Of a stretch of DNA of 64,000 bases, positions 44,814 to 55,806 are shown one piece after another. The stretch comes from Daucus carota subsp. sativus. Taxonomy: Eukaryota; Streptophyta; Magnoliopsida; Apiales; Apiaceae. Position numbers and translations under genes: made by a program. The notes beneath the pieces are model-generated. The model was not told where the DNA came from. It was given only the letters and a program-made list of their open reading frames with translations, and searched no databases. The stretch spans positions 46,310,380-46,374,379 of the forward strand of contig NC_030383.2 of the NCBI RefSeq assembly GCF_001625215.2, in the 5' to 3' direction. The first letter of the stretch is position 1. Each line of letters starts with the position of its first letter.

Positions 44814-47800
44814 ATGGAATCAAAGGAAAAAAGGATTATAAAGGCTAAACAGGAGATTGATATAAGCAATTTTCTTCCTGAAGCAGTCTTCAGTAATATC
44901 ATCTCATGGCTCCCGGTGAAGGAAGCTGTCAGAACAAGCGTTTTGGTAAAAACTTGGAAAAATTCTTGGAAGTATTTATCGCGTCTTGATCTAAATCCAA
45001 TAAGTATTAGTAAACCAAATGTAGAGGTTGTCAGCAGGGATTCCCAAGATGGCCGTACATGGGAAGATCTTATGCAATGCACAAGCTTGTATTCCTCCAT
45101 CATCCAGTCTATCCAAAATGAAGTCACCCACTGCCAAATTATTCATTTTTCTGCCAATATATCTAATGGAGATCTAGAAAATTGGGTCAAAGAGCTTATC
45201 ACAAAGAAGAAAGTTACAACACTATCTCTGAAGTGTAGTGAGAACGATATTGCTGACAGAAAAAATGATGGCATACTCTTTGTATTATGCCCTGGTATCT
45301 TCAGTCATCTTGAGTGTCTTGAACTGGCCCGTTACAGACTCTTAGACACCTCTCCCTTCCAAAATTGTGAAAGCCTTCGCATTCTGATACTGAGTAGTTT
45401 GGAATTAAATAGCAAATGTATAACTGAAATATGCTCTTTCTGCAAGAATATGGAGAAGTTGAGTATGCTTAGTTGTGAAGGATTCTCAACACTGAAAATC
45501 TCTGGTCAAAATCTCAAGTTTGTAGAGCTGAGGTTCTTGGATATTGACAACATCAAAATCTTTGCTGAAGCTCTCACAACCCTGATACTCGATAAGATAT
45601 ATTGCCAGTGGTCTTCTGTTGTTATTGATGCACCAAAAGTGACTGAATTACAAGTTTATTGTAGTATTCAAGATGCCTCTCAAATGTATAGGGAGACGTA
45701 TTTCAGTCAGGAGAAGCTTCTTGAACGTTGCACTGGCTTTCTGGTACAAGGTTTTTTCGTTTAAGTTTTCTTTGATCAAAACTCTGAAAAGAATCTAACA
45801 TGCTTACTTTACTGTTTTTTCAGTCCTGCCACCAACATTCCCATCTTCTGTATTCTTCTCAAATGGGCTATGTAAGTGCATTCCGTAATTTGGAAGTCCT
45901 GTCTACATCTTTGGATTTGAATGATATAAGACATGTGATTCTTTTGTCTTACATAATTCGAGTGTGCTTCCATTTGAAAAGGCTTGACATAACTGTGGAG
46001 GTATGTTTCCTGTAGTATAGCTTGGTTGAAAATAGATATCTCAGGTAGGGTGTTTTGAAATACTCAGTATCTTGACTGCATTCATTACCACTGTTACCTA
46101 CTCAGGTTAGAGACTCGAATAAGGTCGGAAACTTAAGTTATCCTGAGCATTTGTTTTGGGAGCAAAAAGGGATATCTGACTGCTTGGCATGTTGTTTGAG
46201 AGTTGTATCCATTCATAACTTTAGGGGAGAAGTTCTTGAAATGGGTTTCGTAAAATATCTCATTACGAGAGCTCCAAGGATGCTTAGACTCACCGTCAAA
46301 TGTGCTACAAATGATGCGGTAACTGCTACCCAGAGCTTGTTGTTGTTACCCAGGAGCTCTAAGAATGTTTCGGTAGTGATTGACCCCCCTTCAGCCGCAA
46401 CAGGTAGGTTCTCTACCTTTCTGCCCAATTCGTTTATCTTTGTTGTATGTATATGAATAAATTTGATTATTACATGGACAAGTCAGATTTTAATTCAACA
46501 CCAACCTGAGAATATAGGTGTATAAGGACAGATACAATGGTCTTAACCATCCAGCCAGCTGATGTGTGATTTGAGATCATATCTTTTATTTTCAAATAAT
46601 ATATTGTCAAAAAGAGGGAGCTCCCTGGGTTTACATCATATCCCCTTTTTATCCACCATTGACAAAGTTTTACCTTTTTTTTTATCTTGATATTTTTGAT
46701 CAGAACTTCCCTTCTAGCACCTTTATAAGCTATTTAAAAACAACTTCCAACTTTAATGGAACATGTAAATACTAGTCCATTTTTATTATAAACCAGCTAC
46801 TTAGCCCGTGTAAGCAACATGCTCTAGACGTAAATAAATCATTATTATTACATGCGATGAATTATATAAATGTTAATACTGACAGAAGTATGTGTTGTGA
46901 AACAATCAAACAAATGATCCCCTAATTTATTAAAATGTTACATTTATAGGGAAAGCCGTGTGCAATGAAAAATGCAAGCACGGCTTGGGGAGGGGTTTTT
47001 ACCTATTTAACTGGGAAATTATCTACTCCATCCGACTAGTTCCGGGTTCGAATCCCGGGCAACCCACCGACACAAAAAGATATATGTATAGAAATCCTTT
47101 TTTTTTTAACAAAATACTTACAAAAAATTTGGATAGGTCTAGAGAAATACATGAAAGTTGATTGTTAGTAACTGAAGTTAATATTTAATATAAATGTGAT
47201 AAATGTAATACAATAGATGACATGTCAAATATGATAATTATACCAAAATTAGTATGCTTTGCTTTATAATTTGTTTATGGGATATTAAAGGTTAGAATTT
47301 ATATACGTGCTGAAATAAATTCTAAAAACAGTGGTAAGTTTACCCAGTATTTAGTGTAAAAATCTTAATGGGGTAGAACCAAATATAAAAATCAATTTTT
47401 TACTTAGATTGTATGTTTTAAATTGTTTGTGCATGTTATGTATGATTAGTTTTCTACATTAGAATGGAAATTTATGCATAAGTATTACTAATTTAAAAAT
47501 TATTAGTGAGATTTTAAAGTAAAACCAAGTGGTTCTCCACGGGACTCTATATAAGATGGTTCTCTATGGAACAATGACATATATATGTGAGTCATGTTCC
47601 TCTTAGAACTCTTAGGTTAAGAAGTCTTAGAACTTATTCCTCTTAGGTAAGTTAACTAAGATCCTGCAGCAGAGCTCGCCTTATTTTGTAGTTTTGTATT
47701 CTTCAGGTGAACTTTGTATTTTGTATTGAAATCATGAGATATCTTAACAATTGAATTCAAGGAGTATATTCAAAATTTTGGGTTCCGCAACAGTATTTGC

Positions 47801-49061
47801 CTTATTTGTAATATTAATTAAGGTTCTCCATCATAATTTGCTTTATTGTGTAGTGTTAATGTGTTATTTACGTAAGGTCCAGGTGTTAAACATAACATTT
47901 TGTAGCAAAATTCGCTTTATTCTATAGTATTCATTCCGCGAATATTATCCGCGGAACGGCGAACTCCCGTTCCGCGGATATTTATAACGGATCCATTAAA
48001 AAATAAGATTGAATCTAAGCCTTTAAAATATAGATCTAACGACCCCCGTACAGTGTATTAGATAAGCGCTCCCTGACACACGGTTGTCAGGGAACAGGAC
48101 CCTTATAAGTAATGCTACATCCACAAATTGAATACAAAATGACATGATAATTGAAGTGTGATTTTTATAGGGGCCTAATTTAAACAAAACTTAACAAATA
48201 CTCCCTCTGTCCCCCTAGGTAGTTTACCTTGAGGGACGAGAGTTCGGCACGCATTCTAATACTCCTAAAAAACATAGTTCCGTAATTTATTTTTTTATTT
48301 TTTTTCTTTTAAATAAAAATTTGATGTTTGAATTTTTATACACAAAAAGAAAATTTCAAAAAAAAGTTATGGAACTATGATCTATAAAAGCCTTAAAATG
48401 CGTGTCGAGCAGTGAAAAAACTGTAAACAAATGAGGGGGACGGAGGGAGTATCATTTTATGAAAGATTTTATACCTAATATTGTGTATGGAGCATTTTCT
48501 TATATTATATATATAAAGAAAAAATCAAAAATCAACAATTTTTTGGCTTGATATGTGTATTGATATAAAAAAATTAACAGGTAATAAGCGGTCATTATAA
48601 TCTACATTTTCTTATAGGAAAATGAATAAAGTTTTCCATCCCTATTTACTAGCCTTTGAAAAAAAATTACAAGTGTGGTAGAAACCCACCCCAGCGAAGT
48701 AACTGGATGCAAGTGCCTTAAAATTGTTAATCTGCATGTATGTTTGTATTTCCAGGATCCTCTATATAGACAGCAGCTTAGTAGAAATTGGATTGAATGC
48801 ATCTAATCTATAATCATGATGTAAATAAACATTCTGTTAAAGACGATCTATATGTTTTAGATAACTTCAACCATGCTGGCAGGCTTACAATAGTTGAATA
48901 TCTGGAGTTATGGTTGCAGATGTTAATTACCTTAGATGCGGCAGACCAGAACCTTTTTATACATGATTGACATATATGATATATTCCTTTTGTCAGGAAA
49001 ACCACCATTGGCTCGGAAAAGAAGATCTGCATGGAGAAGAGGGAAGATCTCTCTTGATTAA
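44814..49061 (+). CDS. F-box/FBD/LRR-type protein, four coding exons
   Basis: Exons 44814-45743, 45824-46000, 46106-46403 and, after a 2.6-kb intron, 48997-49061, giving 489 residues. The F-box (about 17-60) shows LPEAVFSNIISWLPVKEAVR and VLVKTWKNSW, the Skp1-binding motif of SCF ubiquitin ligases. Leu-rich repeats follow (ECLELARY, SLRILILSSLEL, KLSMLSCEGF). The C-terminal EVLEMGFVKYLITRAPRM resembles the FBD domain. The last exon adds a basic tail, PPLARKRRSAWRRGK, possibly a nuclear signal. It is inferred from a good acceptor and phase match; otherwise translation would run into the intron and stop at 46456. The target protein is unknown. Confidence 0.8.
46793..46835 (-). mobile_element. 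possible Helitron-like 3' end
   Basis: On the minus strand TCTAGAGCATG, then CTTACACGGGCTAAGTAGC, resembles the Helitron 3' ends of the serpin units but lacks the exact CTAG at the expected place. Confidence 0.2.
46949..47066 (+). pseudogene. nuclear plastid DNA fragment: trnK-UUU intron 3' end plus 3' exon
   Basis: 46950-46986 is a group II intron domain V hairpin (AAGCCGTGTGC...GCAAGCACGGCTT), followed by domain VI and the 3' splice region. CCGACTAGTTCCGGGTTCG onward is the 3' half of plastid tRNA-Lys(UUU) with intact T-stem/loop (CCGGG-TTCGAAT-CCCGG) and acceptor strand GCAACCCA. The 5' tRNA exon and matK are absent, so no functional tRNA can be made. It lies in the last intron of the F-box gene and is evidence of plastid-to-nucleus transfer. 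Confidence 0.88.
47520..47830. repeat. dispersed repeat with GGTTCTC / GGTTCCGCAACAG motifs
   Basis: The motifs AGTGGTTCTCCACGG, GGTTCTCTATGGAAC and GGTTCCGCAACAGTATTTGC recur in related form at 58741-58990 (GGTTCTGCAACAG, GGTTCCGCAGCAGTACCT). Probably a MITE family. Ends not resolved. Confidence 0.35.
47934..48102. mobile_element. half copy of the 51185 MITE family
   Basis: Contains the loop (TCCGCGGA-rich) and right arm (CCCGTACAGTGTATTAGATA and ACGGTTGTCAGGGAACAGGA) of the palindromic element at 51185-51501. The left arm is missing. Confidence 0.5.
48201..48449. mobile_element. Stowaway MITE in the F-box gene intron
   Basis: CTCCCTCTGTCCCCC and the inverted GGGGGACGGAGGGAG, flanked by TA (48199-48200, 48450-48451), with long internal arms sharing CATAGTTCCGTAATT / AGTTATGGAACTATG. 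249 bp. One of the best-preserved Stowaway copies in the window. Confidence 0.85.
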
Positions 49062-49988
49062 TTATCTGCCAACTGACTAACCTAGATGATTGCTTCTAGT
49101 TGTTACTCGCTTGTTAATTAATCTTGTGGCTGCGTTTGTCAAAAAAAAAAAAAATTCTTGTGGCTGCGGAAGGGAAGATACTGTTGATTCGTGTTGCTTT
49201 GAATTTTACCTTTAAGACGTTTATGTGGATGGTTGTGGTGAAGCAGTAGAATCTTTCTGTTCTTTTGTTAAAAGTTTTTATCCAGCACCGAATATTCTAG
49301 TGCGTAGACTGCAATTTCTTCACATTTTTGGCCGTTTTTGGCCTATTACAAAGACTTGGTTTGTTTTTCTGCAAATGCTTTTGTTTTATGCCATCCCCCC
49401 TCCCGCATCCCAACCTATGTGATAGTTGCTGGTTCATCAATTTGTGCTTGTTTGGTTGCAGGCAGGTATTGACTTCTATAAGAAAGTTGTACCCCCTTCG
49501 TATATAAATTCCTATTAATTAGAAATTTCTATTTAGTTTATATGCAGGAAATTTCTAGGAAGTGCAAACAACTAAGCAGGGTGGGAACGCAACTTCCCAT
49601 ATTTTAAGGGAATTCGTACCTTTAAAGAATTGACGCTTCCCTAGTATTTGTCAAACAAACAACTTAAAAAAAACTTAGTACATACTTTCTGGAAATTCAA
49701 CTTCCTGTAAATCAAATTACTTTTTTAAACTTATTACAGTACTTTCTAATATTTCTATGATGTTTTTCAATAATAGTCAATTTAATCACTTAAATGAATT
49801 GCTTATCTTATTTATTTTTATTATTATATTTTTGATAATTGCCACCTATAATATAGAATTATTCAAATAGATAATTTAAATTTCATATTTAATAAAAGTA
49901 ATTGTTAATCATAAATTATTATTTTAAGTTATTTCAAATGGTCTCCGAGTTTGAAGGGGCAGTTGTTGTTGGCTTAGAGCAAGTGTCG
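49062..49988. other. 3' UTR of the F-box gene and spacer
   Basis: Likely 3' UTR to about 49450, then AT-rich spacer. An A-run at 49141-49154 is flanked by a duplicated TTCTTGTGGCTGCG / ATCTTGTGGCTGCG. No other gene. Confidence 0.4.
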
Positions 49989-50402
49989 TAGAGCAAGTCC
50001 AAGATATGTCCTATATCATGTCCTAACTTATAATTTAGGGTAATAAGTTAATTTAGGGTAATTGATGAAAAAACTTAATTGATGAAAAAACATGATCCAC
50101 AATGTCCTAGTGATGTCTTATATCACTAGGACAACCTTCTCAAGCCTTATTTTTGGGGCACATCTTTCCTGGCCCTATTCAATATTTTCTTATAAATTCT
50201 TATCAACACTCTCTTTCTCTATCTACTTTTATATTATGCTTTAATGATGAAAAAGAGTCTTCAATAATATAATATTAGACATATTGTGAGAATAAGGCAC
50301 ATTGTTGGAGTTCAGGTTAGTTTCATATGTCCTAAATTACTAGGACATGATATTTTATATTATATTTGAAACTTGAACTAGGATATTCTTGGATTTGCTC
50401 TT
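49989..50402. mobile_element. MITE with GAGCAAGTCCAAGA ends
   Basis: TAGAGCAAGTCCAAGATATG at the left and ATTCTTGGATTTGCTCTTGG at the right are inverted. The arms repeat the TGTCCTA / TAGGACA motif. About 410 bp, non-coding. The target duplication is not clear. Confidence 0.5.
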
Positions 50403-51184
50403 GGGTATAGCAGTGGGCGACCGGATTTGGATCGGATCTAGCTGAATTCAAATCCTAATTTATTTAATTTTATCGGATTCGGATCAGATCAGGAGTCAGA
50501 TATTTTATAAGCTAATTCATATCCGGTCCACTCAGAATGTAGATAATCGGATCGGAGATCCGATCCACTAAAATTTATGAAATATATTTTTGCACCATAG
50601 AAAACGTAATAACCTTCCATAAAGAAAGTAATGATATTTTCTAACTGTTAATTCATGAATTTTAACTTAACAAGCACAAAAGGAAACTAATAAAGCAGTA
50701 AAGTAAAGTCGGCAGTCACATGTTATTAACAAAAATGTAATTGAAAATTTTTGGTGGTTGTTCCTATGAAACCTTCAACATAGTATGTATCAAGTAAATA
50801 AAAAAATAATAAATAAATTATTTGATATTATGTTCACGATTTTGTCTTGTATTTTTAGAAATTTTTATTTATATATTATATATTAATATAATTAATATAA
50901 TATAAAATATATAATAGAGTTAAGCGTGGATCGGATCGGATCGTTAACAGATAAGATTTGACTATATCCTTATCCATTCTTTATCGGATCAGATTTTTAA
51001 CGGATCGTATTTTTTTAATAAGTGTCCATATTTATTTATTTAACCACAGATCGGATCGGATATCAACAAATGGCCTAGGTATATGGTTTTGAGTTTTAAG
51101 TGTAGCTATGGCAGTTAGTTTCTTGTATTTAATTTTTAATTATTTTTGAAGGAGTTTTTTGTATTTTGTTTTGTACATATATAT
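50403..51184. repeat. GATCGGATCGGA-rich decayed repeat
   Basis: GGATCGGATC-type motifs at both sides (50430-50570 and 50930-51065) surround an AT-rich centre, roughly inverted. Probably an old transposon. No coding frame. Confidence 0.35.
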
Positions 51185-51501
51185 GGGTCCTGTTCCTTGA
51201 CAACCGCGTGTTAAATAAGGGTTATTTAACACACTGTACGGGGGCCGTTGGATTTATATCTCAAGGGCTCAGATCTGATTTTGGGTTTTTAATGTATCCG
51301 CGGTTATTTTCCGCGGAAGGAAATACTCCCTATCCGCAGTTATTTACCGCTGAAGGGAGTTTTACCTATCCGCGATTTTTTATAACGGATACATTAAAAT
51401 CTCAGATTGAATCCGGGCCTTTGAAATATACATCCAACGGCTCCCGTACAGTATGTTAGATAACCCTTATCTAACACGCGGTTGTCAAGTAACAGGAACC
51501 C
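51185..51501. mobile_element. palindromic MITE, 317 bp
   Basis: GGGTCCTGTTCCTTGACAAC at the left is inverted at the right (GTTGTCAAGTAACAGGAACC). The arms extend about 85 bp, including TAAATAAGGGTTATTTAACA and CTGTACGGGGGCCGTTGGAT, with a GC-rich TATCCGCGG loop. The flanks are ATATATAT on both sides, so the duplication length cannot be read. A half copy is at 47934-48102. Confidence 0.75.
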
Positions 51502-51587
51502 ATATATATTTGAGTTTTGTCCTCAAAGACTGCTGGAGGCCCGTTTAACTTGTTTTCGCATGTTGTCACCTAGACCATTCAGTGGTG

Positions 51588-52010
51588 TAGTGTACAGTGT
51601 AGAACTGTAGATGAAATTTATATCCGATCTTTTTAGGATTCGTATGTCTAATTTGAAATTTGTACCAGTTTCGAAATGTGTTAATGTATATTTAATATAA
51701 ATATAATAATATGATTTAATTAAATACATTTTTAGGTATTATTTTAAGAAACATAAATCAAATCTTTATATATATATAATTTTATACAAATTTATACATG
51801 AATATTTATTATATATGCATATATATATATATATATATATGAAAATATACTTATATATTTTAAAATTATATATTATATTCATGTAAATATATATTTTTCA
51901 CATGAAAATATATTTATATATTTTAAAAAAAATTATATCGTGCATATAGAATGACTCCATATCCTGCATTAAATCACCGTGTATTTTGTATTCGTGTACC
52001 AAAGCAGGTG
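51588..52010. repeat. dispersed AT-rich repeat copy 2
   Basis: Uninterrupted counterpart of the repeat at 33240-34090, allowing the empty site of the LINE insertion there to be seen. It includes an AT microsatellite near 51820-51840. Confidence 0.5.
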
Positions 52011-52077
52011 ACATCCCTGAAATTCCATTTTAGATTGCCATAGGCTTTGGAGCCTCCAAATGTTTAACGACTACCTC

Positions 52078-52758
52078 TTTTTTTTTAGATAAACCAGCTT
52101 AAATATTTCATTAATAAAACTACGGCAGCTTGCTTTACAATCAAAATTAGCACAGCTCCGACAACATCCCAACAACACAATGCATAAAATCTGATAAACT
52201 ACCTAATATATTACTACTACATAGACTAGAAAACAAGACCTGCAGAATGCATGCTTGATCATTAAACAAGCACGAAACAGATGATTAAATGATCTTCTTC
52301 TGACCTTTTGCTGGCAAACCTCTACTAGACTACTACCACTTCCTTTGACAACCAGATTTACTTAACCATCAATGCCGTCATCAGCCTCCTCACCAGTCAA
52401 GTCTATTTCTGCCGTCCATTTCTAGTTGTTCTTGAAGCTCTTCAAAAGGCTGAAGCTGAAATTCGGCATCCCATACTGGGCCATGCACAGAGCCGCCCTA
52501 TTCCTGGAGGCGTTCACAGACACCAACTCACAGTCCCATTTCGTGCCGTCATCCTGCCTCATCCCATTGTATGTTCTGCTCATGTTGTTAATCTGTCTGA
52601 CCACCTCTCCCAACCCTTCTTCCTCAATGAAATCTCCATCTTGATCCAAGAGAATCCCGTACGCATGAAATCTTGTGATTCCTAGCAACAATACCAATAC
52701 CATTTCTATTTCCATTCTGCAACGGCTCATCCAGTGTTGATGCGCGGATATTAATAAT
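52078..52758 (-). mobile_element. poly(A)-tailed retrocopy with degenerate 9-bp duplication
   Basis: On the minus strand a coding-like segment is followed by a 3' UTR-like stretch and an A-run (T-run at 52078-52087). GACTACCTC (52069-52077) and GACTATCTC (52759-52767) flank it, differing at one base. This layout is that of a LINE-mobilised sequence. Confidence 0.45.
52422..52730 (-). pseudogene. unidentified open frame inside the retrocopy
   Basis: 102 codons read through, with GITRFHAYGILLDQDGDFIE, EVVRQINNMSRTYNGMRQDD, WDCELVSVNASRNRAALCMA and PNFSFSLLKSF. It looks like the C-terminal part of a real protein (acidic, then conserved-looking hydrophobic end) but I do not recognise the family. 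The start is probably not native, given the 5' truncation. No introns, consistent with reverse transcription. Confidence 0.35.
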
Positions 52759-52767
52759 GACTATCTC

Positions 52768-54714
52768 AATGTCAGTTCTGGCCAACCACCTCGCAGGGCA
52801 ATCCTATTAAGCAAATGAAGTTGTGAAATAGTTGTTTACAACATTTGTCTTCACCTCATCACTGGTCATACGTCTTAAATTTAATTTCCTTCATCTCATT
52901 TTAATAAAAAATTAAAAATTATATATATATATATATATATATTAAGAAATATTAAAAATTATATATATATATATATATATATTAAGAAATATTAAATTAA
53001 AATATTATTCTTATTTTTATCATTATAATAACACCAATTACACAAAAATATAGTTATTTACATAAAATCTAGAAAATAAACCAATCTATAAAATATTCCG
53101 AATTTGAAGTTTAAATGATTTATAAAAGCGTACCATCCCCTCTTTATCTCAAAAGCTTTCTGACCCGTGCAAAGCACGATTGTTTTAAATTATTTTTTCA
53201 ATATTTTTTATATCTATTTGTTATCTTTTCAAATTAATATTATTTGTGTTATAAAAGAAATTTAATTTTTCCATCATCTAATAAAAAAATCGAATGAAAC
53301 CCGGCGAAAAAGCGGGGAACATTTTGCCGAGAAACGAAGCTTCATGTTTGTTTTTCTTCAAACCCTCAGTCCGCTCTCGCTCACCGCTAATAACAGAGAC
53401 TTCGTTGATTTCCCACATGTTTCAGCTCATATTTTAAGTCATATTATGTTGATATCTATATACGTATATTCTAGCTATTAAAATATTTGTTAAAATATAA
53501 ATATAAAATTGTGGGTCAAATTTAAAAATTTTAAAAATAATTATATATATATAATATTAAATTAATTCTAGATTATGATCCTATTAATCATTCTGATTAA
53601 TCACCGATTTTCTGATACCCGCTTTTTATAATACTGGATATTTGTTTTTTTATTTATTAAATCATAATTACAAATATAATATGCATATTTTTATATAATA
53701 TAGATATATTTGTATTGGAGTTTCGATTATAAAGTTATTAATGCATATTAATGAATAGGCATTAATGTCTAATAAATAGGTTACTGTTAAAAGTCCATAA
53801 CGACCTTTATATATATTAATACATATATAATGAGTAAGGGTAATTTAGTCTTCGAATTAAATTACTCGTAGTTGCTCTATTAGATATATAATAGATTCAA
53901 ACATAAAAATAATAATTATAATTCTTGTGCATATTAATTATTACATTCAAATGACTAATTTTTTATTTTTTTTGAAAATGACTAATTTTATTATTGATTC
54001 TTTGCATGACAAGTCTTGAAAGGTGTCTGAGTTGATAGTTATGTAAATTTTGTATAAGGTAAAGAAAGAGGACACGTATTCTGAAGGGAAAAAAATTGGA
54101 CAAAACAACATTATTTTTATAAGATGGAGGGAATGTTTTGTACTGCCCAGCAAAGGTGTTTAAGTGGAAATAAGTTCCATTCCGTCGTCAGGTTTATCTT
54201 CTACTTGAACACCGAATGAGGCTCACGTCCAAGAGCTTGCTTGGAGGGCTTATACCTTCCGGTTTTATATTATTTTCGATTTTAAATAGAAATACATTAT
54301 TTGTATGATAAATTAGAAATTAAGTTAAAATAAATATAAATAATAAATTACATAAAATATAAAAATTTCCCAAACTAGATGAATTAAGTAGCGATCTGAA
54401 AACAAAACGACTATTTGTTTAGTTCGTTTTTTGTTTCACAATCAGATTATAGTTGACAGTTCGGGGGTTTGTCCCGGCTGGGTTTGCGATTCGTATTAAT
54501 AAAATCCTTTGTTTGTCAAAAAAAATAAAAAAATTGTTGTATTTATCTCAATGAATAAGTTATTATTTTAATCTTATCCAAGTCGACTCTTAGTTTAAAA
54601 CCAAATTTAATGAGATTATTCGAACGGCGCTCTGAGGGTTCATGATGCTGGGTTGCTATATTATTGAAAGATAATAATTCGGCTGCATTTGACATCAAGC
54701 TGGCCTACTGTGGA
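52768..54714. other. AT-rich spacer with microsatellites
   Basis: Holds a duplicated AT microsatellite block (about 52910-52990) and a Helitron-like or relic motif GACCCGTGCAAAGCACG (53161). No gene recognised. Confidence 0.4.
52910..52992. repeat. tandemly duplicated AT microsatellite block
   Basis: The unit (AT)n-AAGAAATATTAAAAATT occurs twice with (AT)11-12 in each, an unequal-exchange or slippage product. Confidence 0.8.
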
Positions 54715-54764
54715 CGACAATTCAACACAAACACCACGGCGACAATTCAACACAAACACCACGG
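54715..54764. repeat. perfect 25-bp tandem repeat, two copies
   Basis: CGACAATTCAACACAAACAC followed by CACGG occurs twice without a mismatch (54715-54739, 54740-54764). Confidence 0.95.
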
Positions 54765-54835
54765 CTATGCTAGGCGGCTAGCCTCCTCGTTATAAACCTG
54801 TCTGCCAATTATTTTTTTTCTTCAATACCACTATA

Positions 54836-55103
54836 CTCACTCTGTTTTTTTTTATACTATGACACTTTTGATTTGGGCACGTGATTTTAGGTGCGTTGAC
54901 TGGATAGTAAAACTTATTATTTTTAATTGATTTTTTTTGTGAATTAAAATTTTGATTACATATTTTTATTTAGAAAAAGAAAATTTTAAAAATAATATTA
55001 TTTTTTTTTTGAAAAATAAAAATAATATTTTTAATTATCCGGTCAAAGCACTTAAAAGTGTGTGCCAAAAAGTCAAACGTCATATATTAAAAAACAGAGT
55101 GAG
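54836..55103. mobile_element. Stowaway-type MITE
   Basis: CTCACTCTGTTTTTTTT and AAAAAACAGAGTGAG are inverted, flanked by TA (54834-54835, 55104-55105). 268 bp. The end sequence matches the copy in serpin relic E. Confidence 0.75.
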
Positions 55104-55303
55104 TATTATCTTCACTAATTTGATACAGATGTCGCCTTGTCGATTACCAGTTTATCGTACATTATATTACTACTCTGTACATCATTTATACATTTTGCAT
55201 GCTGGACAAGATTGATATATAGACTACCTGTCTACCTATACTGTCTAGTATTCTTGTCTTTATGTTAGGCCATAAAAAAGAACCAGTAGTAGAATTTCAA
55301 ATA

Positions 55304-55804
55304 CTCCCTCGCTCACAGCTCACAGTCCCTCTCATTTTCATAAAATATACTCCCTCCGTCCCTTCCATTTATTTACAATTTCCTTTTTGGATGTCCCATC
55401 CAATTCTTTACATTTCAAAACTTACCCAAAATAGTCAATAGGTCCCACCACTTCTTCACTTTTCTTTCCTTTTCACACTACTTTTACTCCACTATCTTCT
55501 TTTTATACATTAAAAATCAATGGGTCCCGCCACTTCACCCACTTTTCTTTCTCTTTTCAACTACTTTATACATATTTCTTAACCTCCGTGCCCAACCCAA
55601 ACGATAAGAAATGGGAGGGACGGAGGGAGTAGTTTTATTGGAGTAACTTATTTTCAACTTTTTTAATTAAAATTAAAATATTAAGCTTTCATTCAGAAGA
55701 AAAAAATTGTCAAAATAATTTATCAAATTATATTTTATGATAACATTAAAATGTGTGCCAAACCCCTGTCCCTCAATGTAAACAATTGAGTGAGGAGGAC
55801 AGAG
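55304..55804. mobile_element. outer Stowaway MITE of a nested pair
   Basis: CTCCCTCGCTCACAG at the left and GAGTGAGGAGGACAGAG at the right, flanked by TA (55302-55303, 55805-55806). It is interrupted by a second complete Stowaway at 55350-55629. Removing that and one TA leaves a normal element of about 220 bp. Confidence 0.7.
55350..55629. mobile_element. inner Stowaway MITE
   Basis: CTCCCTCCGTCCCTTCC and the inverted GGGAGGGACGGAGGGAG with TA on both sides (55348-55349, 55630-55631). 280 bp and well preserved, so inserted after the outer copy. Confidence 0.85.
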
Positions 55805-55806
55805 TA

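Noticed and set aside
45744-45764. F-box protein ending after exon 1
   Set aside because: A good donor at 45744 joins in phase with exons that supply the expected FBD-like C-terminus; reading through gives only a short tail (VQGFFV).
47030-47066. Functional tRNA gene
   Set aside because: Only the 3' exon of plastid tRNA-Lys plus the intron end is present; the D-arm, anticodon half and 5' acceptor strand are missing.
53161-53180. Another Helitron 3' end
   Set aside because: The GACCCGTGCAAAGCACG motif resembles such hairpins but no CTAG/CTAR terminus is found at the right distance.
54715-54764. CRISPR-like or satellite array
   Set aside because: Only two adjacent 25-bp units without spacers; a simple tandem duplication in a plant nuclear genome.
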